From positions 1 to 39,560 of the forward strand of contig CALWBW010000022.1 of NCBI GenBank assembly GCA_944376195.1: a stretch of 39,560 nucleotides of DNA. The letters run 5' to 3'. Under the pieces are notes generated by a model. It was not told the origin of the DNA and made no database searches. It saw only the letters and a program-made list of their open reading frames with translations. The DNA comes from an uncultured Clostridia bacterium. GTDB lineage: Bacteria > Bacillota > Clostridia > Oscillospirales > QAMX01. Positions 18,643 to 27,127 of this stretch are shown one piece after another (positions within the stretch are counted from its first letter, which is position 1; each line of letters starts with the position of its first letter). Both the position numbers and the translations under genes were made by a program.

Positions 18643-20757
18643 ATGAACAAGGCAGAATCCAGAAAAAGAGCTCGCGAGATTGTCGAGCAAATGACCGTTG
18701 AGGAGATGACGACCCAGCTCCTCTATAACTCCGCGCCGATTGAGCGTCTCGGCATCCCCGCCTACAACTGGTGGAACGAAGCGCTGCACGGCGTTGCGCG
18801 CGCCGGTATGGCGACCGTTTTCCCGCAGTCCATCGGACTGGCCGCCGCGTTTGACAAAGAGATGCTCTATGACATTGGTTCCGCCATTGCCGAAGAGGGC
18901 CGCGCCAAATATAACGCCTGGTCGAAAAACGGCGACCGCGATATTTACAAGGGCCTTGCGTTCTGGTCCCCTAACGTCAATATCTTCCGTGATCCCCGTT
19001 GGGGCCGCGGCCAGGAGACGTACGGCGAGGATCCTTATCTCACTTCCCAGCTCGGTTTAAACTTTGTTAACGCCGTGCAGGAGCGCGACGAAAACGGCTA
19101 CTATAAGGCCGCCGCCTGCGCCAAGCACTATGCCGTCCATTCCGGTCCGGAAGCGCTCCGCCATGAGTTTGACGCCGTTGTCTCCAAGCAGGATCTTTAT
19201 GAAACCTACCTGCCTGCCTTTGAATGCCTGGCAAAAGCCGGTGTTTTGGGCTTCATGGGCGCCTATAACCGCGTTTACGGCTATCCGGCTGCCGGTTCCA
19301 AGCTGCTGATTCAGGATATCCTCCGCGGCGATTGGGGCTGGGACGGATACTTTACCTCCGACTGCTGGGCCATCAACGACTTCCACCTCCATCATCATGT
19401 CACGGATACCGCTGCCGAAAGCGCCGCCATGGCCCTCAATACCGGCTGCGACTTAAACTGCGGCAACGCGTACCTGCATTTGATGACCGCCTATAACGAC
19501 GGCCTCATCACCCGGGAAACACTTGCAGAGTCCGTCACGCGCCTGCTTGCCATCCGTATCGAGCTGGGCCTCTTCGACGGCACGCCGTGGGATAACATTC
19601 CCTTCTCCGCCGTGGATTGCGAAAAGCACCGCAAACTGAACCTCTCCGCTGCGGAAAAAACCATGGTTCTTTTGAAAAACAACGGACTCCTGCCGTTGGA
19701 TCCGGAAAAGGTCAAAACCATTGCGGTTGTCGGTCCGAACGCTGACTCCATCCTGGCCCTGGAAGGCAACTATAACGGCAAGTCCGCCGAATATGTCACG
19801 ATTCTGGAAGGCATCCGTGAGGCGTTCCCGAACGCACGGATTTATGTGTCCGAAGGCTGCCACCTCTACCGCAATAAGGTGGAGCATCTGGCTTATGATG
19901 ACGACCGCCTGGTCGAAGCGAAGGTCATGGCGGAAATGGCGGACGTTACGTTCGTCGTGGTCGGCCTCAACTGCTTCCTCGAGGGCGAGGAAGGCGACGA
20001 ATCCAACGCGTTTGCCGGCGGCGACAAAAAGAGCCTGCTTTTGCCGGAGCCGCAGCGGAAGCTGATCGACACCGTGCTGGCAGTCGGCAAACCCACCGTG
20101 GTTGCCTGCATGACCGGCAGCGCCATGGACCTTGGTACGGCAAATGAAAAAGCCGACGCCATCATCCACTGCTGGTATCCCGGCGCCCTGGGCGGACGTG
20201 CATTCGGCCGTCTGGTCACAGGTCAGGCGAACTTCTCCGCCAAACTCCCGGTTACTTTCTACCGCGAGGACAACACCCTCCCGGATTTCTGCGATTACAG
20301 CATGGATAACCGCACGTATAAATTCTTCCGCGAGGATCCGCTCTATCCGTTTGGATTCGGCCTTTCCTATTCGAAGTTTGTGTTCTCCGGCCTGACGCTG
20401 GATCGTACTGCCGTCAAATCCGGTGAAAGCATCCGCGCGACCGTCACCGTGCAGAACGTGAGCGACCGTGCGGGCGACGAAATCGTCGAGTTCTATATCC
20501 GCGATCTGGAAGCCTCCACCCGTGTGCCGCGCCACAAGCTGTGCGCCTTTGAGCGTGTATCGCTCGGTGCAGGCGAGAGCGCGACCGTCACTGTGGAGAT
20601 CACGCCGGACGCTATGGCGCTGATCGACGAAGACGGCGCCAAGGTGATCGAGCCCGGTATGTTCGAGCTCTTCGCCGGTGCGACGCAGCCCGACGCCTTC
20701 AGCGAAAAGCTCTCCGGCGCCGCCTGCCAGAAAGCGCAGTTTACCGTGGAAGCCTAA
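18643..20757 (+). CDS. GH3 beta-xylosidase / glycosidase, intracellular
   Basis: A 704-residue glycoside hydrolase family 3 enzyme. The N-terminal barrel holds PAYNWWNEALHGVARAG, a conserved RDPRWGRGQETYGEDP block and CAKHYAVHSGPE. The nucleophile Asp is in YFTSDCWAIND (about residue 245). A second alpha/beta domain follows (MVLLKNNGLLPL, then IAVVGPNADS), then a C-terminal fibronectin-III-like domain after the LYPFGFGLSYSKF motif. The NWWNEALHGVAR and SDCW patterns are typical of the beta-xylosidase/arabinosidase branch rather than simple beta-glucosidases. There is no signal peptide. With the GH10 enzyme it suggests cytoplasmic xylo-oligosaccharide breakdown. The ATG is chosen for its AAGGGAGA site; a nine-codon upstream extension has none. 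Confidence 0.9.
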   Translation: MNKAESRKRAREIVEQMTVEEMTTQLLYNSAPIERLGIPAYNWWNEALHGVARAGMATVFPQSIGLAAAFDKEMLYDIGSAIAEEGRAKYNAWSKNGDRDIYKGLAFWSPNVNIFRDPRWGRGQETYGEDPYLTSQLGLNFVNAVQERDENGYYKAAACAKHYAVHSGPEALRHEFDAVVSKQDLYETYLPAFECLAKAGVLGFMGAYNRVYGYPAAGSKLLIQDILRGDWGWDGYFTSDCWAINDFHLHHHVTDTAAESAAMALNTGCDLNCGNAYLHLMTAYNDGLITRETLAESVTRLLAIRIELGLFDGTPWDNIPFSAVDCEKHRKLNLSAAEKTMVLLKNNGLLPLDPEKVKTIAVVGPNADSILALEGNYNGKSAEYVTILEGIREAFPNARIYVSEGCHLYRNKVEHLAYDDDRLVEAKVMAEMADVTFVVVGLNCFLEGEEGDESNAFAGGDKKSLLLPEPQRKLIDTVLAVGKPTVVACMTGSAMDLGTANEKADAIIHCWYPGALGGRAFGRLVTGQANFSAKLPVTFYREDNTLPDFCDYSMDNRTYKFFREDPLYPFGFGLSYSKFVFSGLTLDRTAVKSGESIRATVTVQNVSDRAGDEIVEFYIRDLEASTRVPRHKLCAFERVSLGAGESATVTVEITPDAMALIDEDGAKVIEPGMFELFAGATQPDAFSEKLSGAACQKAQFTVEA

Positions 20758-20777
20758 GCGTTTGTTTGGATAGCAAT

Positions 20778-20816
20778 GCCCCCGGAAACCTGGAAGGTTT
20801 CCGGGGGCGTTTTTTT
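20778..20816. terminator. Bidirectional terminator between GH3 and MIF-like genes
   Basis: A perfect 14-bp stem (GCCCCCGGAAACCT and its complement) with a 3-nt loop, then a run of seven T on the plus strand. It lies between convergent genes; the minus side has fewer T. Confidence 0.9.
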
Positions 20817-20827
20817 ATCCGGCAGCG

Positions 20828-21169
20828 TTATTTCAGCGAGCCGCCGGAACACCAATTCGGATATTCCGAAAATGTGAGGTAAATATTCTCGATCGGGATC
20901 CCGGCCTCCTGCTCCAGCATCTCGCAGACAGCGCCTGCAAACTCGCTCTTCGCCGCAAACGGCGCGGCGGTGTAAAGCGCCACATTCAGATAGGCGCAAA
21001 CGCGGCGTTCCCCCGCAAAGTACATGTCGTGCCCGTCCTCAATGTCCAACATCAGTACGGACTCGCTCTTTCCCGGTATGGTGGAAATTAAAACGCCCAG
21101 TTCCCGGCGGATGGACTCCCGTTCCACTCCTGTTAATTCTTTCGACGTTGTCACGGAAATGTATGGCAT
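20828..21169 (-). CDS. MIF-like tautomerase (macrophage migration inhibitory factor family)
   Basis: A 113-residue protein of the MIF/phenylpyruvate tautomerase family, the usual length for a MIF monomer. Pro2, which becomes the N-terminal catalytic base after Met removal, begins PYISVTTSKELT. A lysine in STIPGKSESV matches the invariant MIF lysine, and the C-terminal IENIYLTFSEYPNW block fits the trimer core. The CXXC motif of human MIF is absent. It is cytoplasmic as seen, with no signal. The natural substrate in bacteria is unclear. The start ATG at 21169 has AAAGGAG 7 nt upstream. It is divergent from a purine nucleoside phosphorylase gene, with dyads in between. Confidence 0.85.
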   Translation of the reverse strand: MPYISVTTSKELTGVERESIRRELGVLISTIPGKSESVLMLDIEDGHDMYFAGERRVCAYLNVALYTAAPFAAKSEFAGAVCEMLEQEAGIPIENIYLTFSEYPNWCSGGSLK

Positions 21170-21207
21170 CCGGCTGCTCCTTTCTCTTTTTCCTGTTTTT
21201 CACTTTT

Positions 21208-21236
21208 ATTATATCACAACCCTTCCGCGCGGTAAA
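21208..21236 (-). promoter_or_regulatory. Promoter of the MIF-like gene
   Basis: On the minus strand TTTACC (21236-21231), 17 bp, a perfect TATAAT (21213-21208) with TGA just before it. The -35 end overlaps the left arm of the dyad at 21234-21266. Confidence 0.7.
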
Positions 21237-21266
21237 GAAAAGTCTTTTGCAAAAGCGCTTTTCTTT
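21234..21266. promoter_or_regulatory. Nested palindromes, candidate operator between divergent promoters
   Basis: A perfect 9-bp inverted repeat AAAGAAAAG / CTTTTCTTT (21234-21242 and 21258-21266) encloses a 12-bp palindrome CTTTTGCAAAAG (21244-21255). A second one, AAAAGCGCTTTT (21251-21262), overlaps it. The arms touch the -35 regions of both divergent promoters. A dimeric regulator could bind here; none is encoded nearby. Confidence 0.45.
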
Positions 21267-21287
21267 CCGGCGGAAACCGCGTATAAT
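21259..21287 (+). promoter_or_regulatory. Probable purine nucleoside phosphorylase promoter
   Basis: A perfect TATAAT (21282-21287) with a poor -35 TTTTCT 17 bp upstream, overlapping the dyad arm. The weak -35 suggests dependence on an activator or low basal activity. Confidence 0.5.
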
Positions 21288-21341
21288 AAAAGAAAAAGGG
21301 GAGTACCGATTTTCCCCACTCGGCAATAAAAGGAGACGCAT

Positions 21342-22163
21342 ATGACTTATCAAATGTACTGCGAAAGCGCAGAGTATCTGCGCGGACGCCTGAATGGATT
21401 TCAACCGGAAGTGCTGCTGATCTTGGGTTCCGGCCTTGGGTTTCTGGCCGATACGGTGCCGGACGCCATAACAGTACCCTATGGCGACGTGCCGCACATG
21501 CGGCAATCGACGGCGCTTGGGCACGCGGGACGGTTCGTCGCGGGAACGCTGGCCGGCCGGCGCGTTCTTTTGATGCAGGGCCGCCTGCATGTCTACGAGG
21601 GCTACACGGCGGAGGAAGCCGCGTATCCGGTGCGGGTGGCACGGCTTCTCGGCTGTAACCGCATGATTGTAACCAACGCTTCCGGCGGCGTCAATACGAA
21701 TTTTCAGGTCGGCGATCTGATGGTCATGACGGACATCCTTCGTCTTGCGGGACCAAACCCGCTGATTGGCCCGAACCTCGACGAATTTGGGCCGCGTTTT
21801 CCGGATATGTCGCACGTGTTTGACCGGGACTACATCGCTGCGCTGCAACAGGCGGCAGCGGAGCTCGGAGAACCGCTGCGCGCCGGCGTTTACTATTACA
21901 CCACCGGCCCGCAATATGAAACGCCGGCCGAAATTCGCGCCATGCGCACGCTTGGCGCAGACGCAGTCGGCATGAGCACCGTCCATGAGGTCATCACCGC
22001 CGCACATGCCGGTATGCGTACGCTGGGAATTTCGCTCATCACCAACATGGCCGCCGGCGTCTTGGACAAACCGCTTTCCGGCGACGAAGTGATCGCCGAA
22101 GGCGAGCGCGCCAAAGGAAAGTTTTCGCGCCTGATTCTCGCGTTTTTGGCGCGCATGGACTAA
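21342..22163 (+). CDS. Purine nucleoside phosphorylase (trimeric PNP-I type)
   Basis: A 273-residue enzyme of the trimeric PNP family (PunA/PupG type). Motifs in order are LILGSGLGFLAD (phosphate loop), STALGHAGRFVAG, MQGRLHVYEGYT, MIVTNASGGVN, the purine-binding TTGPQYETPAEIRAMRTLGA with VGMSTVHE, and SLITNMAAG. The final stretch matches the normal C-terminus. It splits inosine, guanosine and their deoxy forms with phosphate to give free base and (deoxy)ribose 1-phosphate in the cytoplasm. The ATG has AAAAGGAG about 8 nt upstream. A 56-residue membrane protein gene follows 14 nt later and should be cotranscribed. Confidence 0.93.
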   Translation: MTYQMYCESAEYLRGRLNGFQPEVLLILGSGLGFLADTVPDAITVPYGDVPHMRQSTALGHAGRFVAGTLAGRRVLLMQGRLHVYEGYTAEEAAYPVRVARLLGCNRMIVTNASGGVNTNFQVGDLMVMTDILRLAGPNPLIGPNLDEFGPRFPDMSHVFDRDYIAALQQAAAELGEPLRAGVYYYTTGPQYETPAEIRAMRTLGADAVGMSTVHEVITAAHAGMRTLGISLITNMAAGVLDKPLSGDEVIAEGERAKGKFSRLILAFLARMD

Positions 22164-22177
22164 AAAAGGAGTCTTTT

Positions 22178-22348
22178 ATGAGACGACAGCTTCAGGGGAT
22201 TGCGCTCCTCTTATTCAGCATTCTTCTCACATTGGGGTTTGCGGAGGCCGGTTTTCGCTATGTGTTTGACTTGTCGCTGAAATGGTCCGTTGTCTGGATG
22301 CTCGTGGGAGCGGCCGGGCTCGTAATGGTCTTCTGGAAAGACAAATAA
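22178..22348 (+). CDS. Small two-helix membrane protein
   Basis: A 56-residue protein starting MRRQLQGIALLLFSILLTLG with AAAGGAG 7 nt upstream of the ATG. It has two hydrophobic helices (residues 7-24 and about 38-52, WSVVWMLVGAAGLVMVFW) joined by a short aromatic loop. It has a basic start and a charged KDK end, so both ends are probably inside. It lies 14 nt after the purine nucleoside phosphorylase stop and before the shared terminator, so it belongs to the same transcript. I do not recognise a family. The good ribosome site and the sharp hydrophobic pattern make translation likely. Confidence 0.7.
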   Translation: MRRQLQGIALLLFSILLTLGFAEAGFRYVFDLSLKWSVVWMLVGAAGLVMVFWKDK

Positions 22349-22377
22349 AACGAATTTCCTGCAAAAAACAGTGCAAA

Positions 22378-22412
22378 AAGCCCCCGGTTCTTAGGAAAAG
22401 AACCGGGGGCTT
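22378..22412. terminator. Terminator between convergent transcripts (end of glycogen operon)
   Basis: A perfect 15-bp stem AAGCCCCCGGTTCTT / AAGAACCGGGGGCTT with a 5-nt loop. On the minus strand CTTTTTGC follows, making it a strong end for the glycogen operon. The plus side is weaker (CTTCCTGTTTA) but can serve the phosphorylase transcript. Confidence 0.85.
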
Positions 22413-22427
22413 CCTGTTTATCCGGGA

Positions 22428-25400
22428 TCATCGCCCGGTTTTTTCTGCAAGGTCCCGATAGCGCGCGGCGACCTCATCCGTCAAAAGCGCGGCGTCCACA
22501 CGCCAGCGCCAGTTTCCGTCCGGCGTACCGGGGACATTAAACCGCGCCTCGTCACCCAGAGCCAGCATATCCTGTAATTGCAGAATGACCCAGGGCGCAG
22601 CGCTTTCATAGAGCGTCTCAATGATCGCGTCCGACGCGGCGACAGGATCCGCATCCGGGTCCTGCGCGGCACACCAACCGGGCAGCGTCTGATTGTCGTG
22701 CGTTCCGCTGTAGAAAATCCGGTTTTGACATGCCTCCGGCGTCATGGCCTGCATTTCCTTCGCCGAGAACTGCCAGACATTCATGCCCGGGAATCCCGTC
22801 AGTTTTAAGAGGTTATACACAGCCGTATCCAACGCGCCGAGATCCTCCGCAATGATGCCGATATTCCCCAATTCTCGGCGCACCGCGTCGAAAAACCGCA
22901 GGCCCTCGCCCGGCTGCCACTCGCCTTCCCGCGCGCTTACACCCGCGGGGATGGCATAATACGCGGCAAAACTGCGGAAATGATCCAGCCGCACCGTATC
23001 ATATCGCGCCGCGCAGGTGCGCAGGCGTTCAATCCACCAGCGATAGCCATCGCGCCGCATGGCGGCCCAATCATAAAGCGGATTGCCCCAGTCCTGGCCG
23101 TCCGGCGTAAAATAATCCGGCGGTACGCCCGCGCGGGCACGCAAACGTCCGTGCGCATCGAGCAGGAACATCTCGCGGTGCGCCCAGGTATCGGCGCTGT
23201 CCGGCGCGACATAAATGGGCAGGTCGCCCACAATGGCAATCCCGCGCTCCCGCGCATATGCGCGCAGCGCATCCCATTGCGCGAAGAACTGATATTGCTG
23301 CGTCTTGACGGCTTTCACGCGCCGGGCAAGCGCACGGCGGTATTTGCCCAAATCTGTGCGGTCGCGCGCGTCCTCCGGCCATTCCTGCCAAGGCGCGCCA
23401 TCAAACTTTTCCTTCAGCGCCGTATACAGCGCATAATCGTCCAGCCAGTACCGGTTTTCCGCGCAAAACGCGTCAAATCCCGCCGGATCAACCGGCGTTT
23501 CCGGATCGACAAAATCCGGGTTTCCCGCAAACACCGCCGGGCTCAAATACGGCGAATTGCCCAATCCCGTGGGGTTCAGGGGCAGGATCTGCCAGAGTTT
23601 CATGCCGGACTTCTGCAGGAAATCGACAAACCGTTTTCCCTGTTCCAGCATCCCACCGGCAGGCAGCGCGCTGAGATGGCAGATCACCCCCGCAGCGCGG
23701 GTCAGCTTCGCGCCTCCGGGCGGCGTGCGCCGCAGCAGCACCAGAACGGCCGAACACGGCTCCAGCGCAACCGTCAGTTCTCCCTCCTGTACCGGCAGTT
23801 CCTGCGACGTTAGCAGGTCCAGCGCCCAGACGCTGTCCTCCACGGCGGCGGTATAACTGGCGTTCTCCGACAGGGAGCGGTTTGCCAACACAAGGATGCG
23901 TTCTTCCTCGTTTTCACGCCAGAACCCATAGACATTCCCGCCCGAAGCAAACGGGCGGTATGTGCCGTTTTTCAGCGCCGGATGCTCCTGATACAAAAGG
24001 CCCAGCATCCGGTAATGATACAGGAGTTCTTCGTCCTCCCGGCCCCAGGGGTACGGCGCGCGGTTATAAGGGTCGGCAAACCCCTGTACGCCCGCCTCGT
24101 CCCCATAATAAAGGCACGGCACGCCCGGGGAGGCGTATTGCAGCACGGAAAGCAGTTTCAGACGGCGGACGGCTATCCGGTATAACTCTTCCGGCAGGCG
24201 ATAGCGCTCACGCTGAAGGTCGGAGAGATCCTCCGGCGCGCCGCCGAGCACCGTCAAAGCGCGCACACGGTCATGCCCGTCGATCAGATTCAAAGTGCCG
24301 TAAAAATTCTCCGGCGGATAATTTTCCATCAGGGACATCATGCGATGGCAGAGATGCCCGGCATGACAGCGCCCCAAGATAAAATCAAGCATCATTTCGC
24401 GGAAGGGATAATTCATGGTTGCGTCCAGTTCTTCGCCCAGGAGGTAGCGCCGGCTTTCCCCATAGCTCTTTTTGTTGCTGGCATCCTCCCAGACCTCTCC
24501 GATAAGCACACCCTCCGGATTTTCCGTCTTTACGGCGCGGCGTACTTCTTCAATAAAACTGTCCGGCAGCTCATCCGCGACATCCAGGCGCCAACCGGCG
24601 GCGCCATCTGCCATCCAGCGGCGCACGACGCCATGCTCTCCGCAGATAAACTCCCGGTAACCCGGATTGGTTTCCTCCACGTTCGGCAGGTCCGTCACAC
24701 CCCACCAGCACTCATACCCCGGCGCCTGGTCCGGCGTAAAGCGGTACCAACGGCGGTAAGGGGAATTTTCATCTCCATAGGCGCCGTGTCCGCCATAATT
24801 CCCGAACCGGTCAAAATACACGCTGTCCGCGCCCGTATGGCTGAATACGCCGTCGAGGATCACGGAAATCCCCACGTCGCGCGCCTCGCGGCACAGCGTG
24901 CGGAACGATTCCTCGTCCCCCAGCATGGGATCTACCACACAGTAATCCGCGGTGTCATAACGGTGGTTGGAGGACGCGCGAAAAATGGGATTCAGATAAA
25001 TCGCCGTGACGCCCAGAGAACGCAAATAGCGCAACTTTTCGCGTACGCCCGCAAGCGTACCGCCAAAAAACGCCCAGCGCGTAATTGCACCCGACTCATC
25101 CCGTGTATAGTAGGGCACATCGTCCCAGTCCATCTGCACCACGCGGCGCGGCCCGTGCCACCCTTCCGGATGCGCGGCGTCCGCGATGCGGCGCGTCCAA
25201 TCCTGTCCACGGCGGAAACGGTCCGGGAAAATCTGATAGACCAGCGCGTTTTTATACCACTCCGGCACGGGGGCGGGGCGGTACACTGTAATTTGATAAG
25301 ACGGCGGTTCGCTCTCATAGAGGAACCCCTCTCCGCCCAGACCATCGCGGCGGTTCCCATAGTGATAGGTCCTGCCGTCGGTCCCGGCAATTAAAAAATA

Positions 25401-25625
25401 ATACCACAGAAGCCCGCTCTCCGACGGCATGGTAATCTCCGCCGTGAACCGGGTTCCCTGTTGTTTCATCGGAACAAGCGTCTCCCCGATGCCATCCTGC
25501 CAAAGGCGCAGCGTCACGCTCTCCGTGTCCGTGGCGTCTATGGCAAGCATCACGCGCGACGAGACTGCCGCCGCCCCAAAGGGACGGCGGTACTCCGGTT
25601 TGTGTGAATGATGATAAATCAGCAT
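22428..25625 (-). CDS. Fusion of GH13 alpha-amylase/neopullulanase and GH77 4-alpha-glucanotransferase
   Basis: A 1065-residue two-enzyme protein. Residues 1-120 are an N-terminal beta domain like those of neopullulanases. The GH13 barrel follows, with YQIFPDRF, ILDGVFSHTG, nucleophile Asp in GWRLDVADEL (about 348), Glu in LIGEVWED (about 377) and the HD pair in LIDGHDRVR (about 451). After a small beta domain, residues from about 635 to the end form a MalQ-type GH77: GMKLWQILPLNPTG, DLPIYVAPDSADTW, VRLDHFRSF, IIAEDLG and SGTHDNQT. It should trim branched or short alpha-glucans and rearrange maltodextrins in the cytoplasm. It is last in the glycogen operon, 18 nt after glgA, with a GGAG site. 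Similar fusions are annotated in gut Clostridia as a debranching/glucanotransferase bifunctional protein. Confidence 0.92.
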   Translation of the reverse strand: MLIYHHSHKPEYRRPFGAAAVSSRVMLAIDATDTESVTLRLWQDGIGETLVPMKQQGTRFTAEITMPSESGLLWYYFLIAGTDGRTYHYGNRRDGLGGEGFLYESEPPSYQITVYRPAPVPEWYKNALVYQIFPDRFRRGQDWTRRIADAAHPEGWHGPRRVVQMDWDDVPYYTRDESGAITRWAFFGGTLAGVREKLRYLRSLGVTAIYLNPIFRASSNHRYDTADYCVVDPMLGDEESFRTLCREARDVGISVILDGVFSHTGADSVYFDRFGNYGGHGAYGDENSPYRRWYRFTPDQAPGYECWWGVTDLPNVEETNPGYREFICGEHGVVRRWMADGAAGWRLDVADELPDSFIEEVRRAVKTENPEGVLIGEVWEDASNKKSYGESRRYLLGEELDATMNYPFREMMLDFILGRCHAGHLCHRMMSLMENYPPENFYGTLNLIDGHDRVRALTVLGGAPEDLSDLQRERYRLPEELYRIAVRRLKLLSVLQYASPGVPCLYYGDEAGVQGFADPYNRAPYPWGREDEELLYHYRMLGLLYQEHPALKNGTYRPFASGGNVYGFWRENEEERILVLANRSLSENASYTAAVEDSVWALDLLTSQELPVQEGELTVALEPCSAVLVLLRRTPPGGAKLTRAAGVICHLSALPAGGMLEQGKRFVDFLQKSGMKLWQILPLNPTGLGNSPYLSPAVFAGNPDFVDPETPVDPAGFDAFCAENRYWLDDYALYTALKEKFDGAPWQEWPEDARDRTDLGKYRRALARRVKAVKTQQYQFFAQWDALRAYARERGIAIVGDLPIYVAPDSADTWAHREMFLLDAHGRLRARAGVPPDYFTPDGQDWGNPLYDWAAMRRDGYRWWIERLRTCAARYDTVRLDHFRSFAAYYAIPAGVSAREGEWQPGEGLRFFDAVRRELGNIGIIAEDLGALDTAVYNLLKLTGFPGMNVWQFSAKEMQAMTPEACQNRIFYSGTHDNQTLPGWCAAQDPDADPVAASDAIIETLYESAAPWVILQLQDMLALGDEARFNVPGTPDGNWRWRVDAALLTDEVAARYRDLAEKTGR

Positions 25626-25643
25626 ATAAGCTCCGGTTACAAA

Positions 25644-27104
25644 TTAGTCTTTTACAAGGTCGCGATAAAGCGCACGGTATTTTTTCGCGGAAACACGCCA
25701 GCTGAAATCTTCCGCCATCGCGGTTTTCTGCATGGTGCGCCAGTCGTCCGGATGATTTTTCCACACATCCAGTGCCGTATCAATGGTCCCCATCAATTCA
25801 TGCGCGTTATAGTTGGCAAAGCTGAAGCCCGTTCCGTCGCCGGTATACTGGTTATACGGCCGCACCGTATCGCGCAGACCGCCGGTTTCGCGCACCAGCG
25901 GCAGCGTGCCATACCGCATGGCCATCAACTGCGCCAGGCCGCACGGTTCAAAGCGCGACGGCATCAGCAGCACATCGCCGCAGGCATAGAGCCGGCGGGA
26001 AAGGAGTTCGTCAAACGCAATGCAGGCGCAGATTTTCTCCGGATTTGCCGCAGCATACCAGCGGAACGCCTCCTCAAAACGTGCTTCTCCCACACCCAAC
26101 ACCACAAACTGCATGTCACGCCGGACAATTTCCGGCAAATTATAGGTAATCAGGTCAAAACCCTTCTGCTCCGTCAAACGGCTGACGACAACAAACATCG
26201 GCAGGTCTGCATCCACCGTAAGTCCCAGCTCCGCCTGCAGTTTTTCCTTATTCCGGCGCTTCAGCTCCAGCGAATCCGCGTCAAACGGGATTTCAACGGC
26301 TTTGTCCGTCATGGGATCATATTTCTTGGTATCAATGCCGTTTAAAATGCCGGAAAGCACACTTTTCCGCTCAGAGAAGAGCCAATCCATCCCCTCGCCG
26401 TAATACGGCGTGCAGATTTCCTCCGCATAGGTGGGGCTGACCGTCGTCAGCCTGTCGCTATAGCGGATTGCGCCCTGCATATAGTTCACCGCATCGCCAT
26501 ACATCAGCTGGCCGGCCGCAGGACAGTCATGAAGACCCAATACGTCGCCCAGTACCGAACCCGGGAAAACGCCCTGGAACTTCAGGTTATGGATGGTGAA
26601 GACCGTCTTCATCTTATCAAAACCCGGAATACCCATGAATTTTTCCCGCAGATATACCGGCGTCAAGGCCGTATGCCAGTCATTGCAGTGCAGGATATCC
26701 GGCATAAAATCCGGCATATGCAGAATGCTTTCCAAAATTGCCTTGGAGAAGAATGCAATCCGTTCGCCGTCGTCATAGTCGCCGTAAACACGATCCCGTT
26801 TAAAATAGTATTCGTTGTCAAGGAAATAGTAGGTCACGCCCTTATGTTTCAGGGTCAGCAGCCCGCAATACTGTTTCCGCCAGGAGAGCTGCACGTCAAA
26901 GCACGCAATAGGCTCCATCTTGGCGCGATATTTTTCCGGGATCACGCTGAGCTTCGGCAGGATCACGCGGATATCGAATCCGGCGCCCTGGATATACGAC
27001 GGCAGCGTGCCGGCCACATCCCCCAGGCCTCCGGTCTTCATAAAAGGTTCCGCCTCAAAGGAGGCGAAGAGAATGTTGATCGGTTTTTTTGCTTCGTTTT
27101 TCAT
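25644..27104 (-). CDS. glgA: Glycogen synthase (ADP-glucose type)
   Basis: A 486-residue GT5 glycogen synthase. The ADP-glucose-binding KTGGLGDVAGTLP lies at residues 23-35, followed by HCNDWHTAL, TIHNLKFQGVFP, YADRL-like SDRLTTVSPTYAEEI, and the C-terminal VSRLTEQKGFDLI and MPSRFEPCGLAQLMAMRYGT with its retaining-GT glutamate. It adds glucose from ADP-glucose to the non-reducing ends of glycogen. The start at 27104 (MKNEAKKPINILFAS) has AGAGG upstream; a TTG seven codons earlier is less likely. It lies 23 nt after glgD within the glg operon. Confidence 0.95.
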   Translation of the reverse strand: MKNEAKKPINILFASFEAEPFMKTGGLGDVAGTLPSYIQGAGFDIRVILPKLSVIPEKYRAKMEPIACFDVQLSWRKQYCGLLTLKHKGVTYYFLDNEYYFKRDRVYGDYDDGERIAFFSKAILESILHMPDFMPDILHCNDWHTALTPVYLREKFMGIPGFDKMKTVFTIHNLKFQGVFPGSVLGDVLGLHDCPAAGQLMYGDAVNYMQGAIRYSDRLTTVSPTYAEEICTPYYGEGMDWLFSERKSVLSGILNGIDTKKYDPMTDKAVEIPFDADSLELKRRNKEKLQAELGLTVDADLPMFVVVSRLTEQKGFDLITYNLPEIVRRDMQFVVLGVGEARFEEAFRWYAAANPEKICACIAFDELLSRRLYACGDVLLMPSRFEPCGLAQLMAMRYGTLPLVRETGGLRDTVRPYNQYTGDGTGFSFANYNAHELMGTIDTALDVWKNHPDDWRTMQKTAMAEDFSWRVSAKKYRALYRDLVKD

Positions 27105-27127
27105 AATAGCCTCTTTCTTTGGCAAAG

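Noticed and set aside
19453..20535. A 360-codon minus-strand frame within the GH3 gene
   Set aside because: Antisense shadow of a gene with full GH3 motifs; no promoter or ribosome site.
24273..25394. A 373-codon plus-strand frame opposite the GH13 part of the fusion
   Set aside because: Antisense shadow; the sense strand carries all GH13 catalytic motifs.
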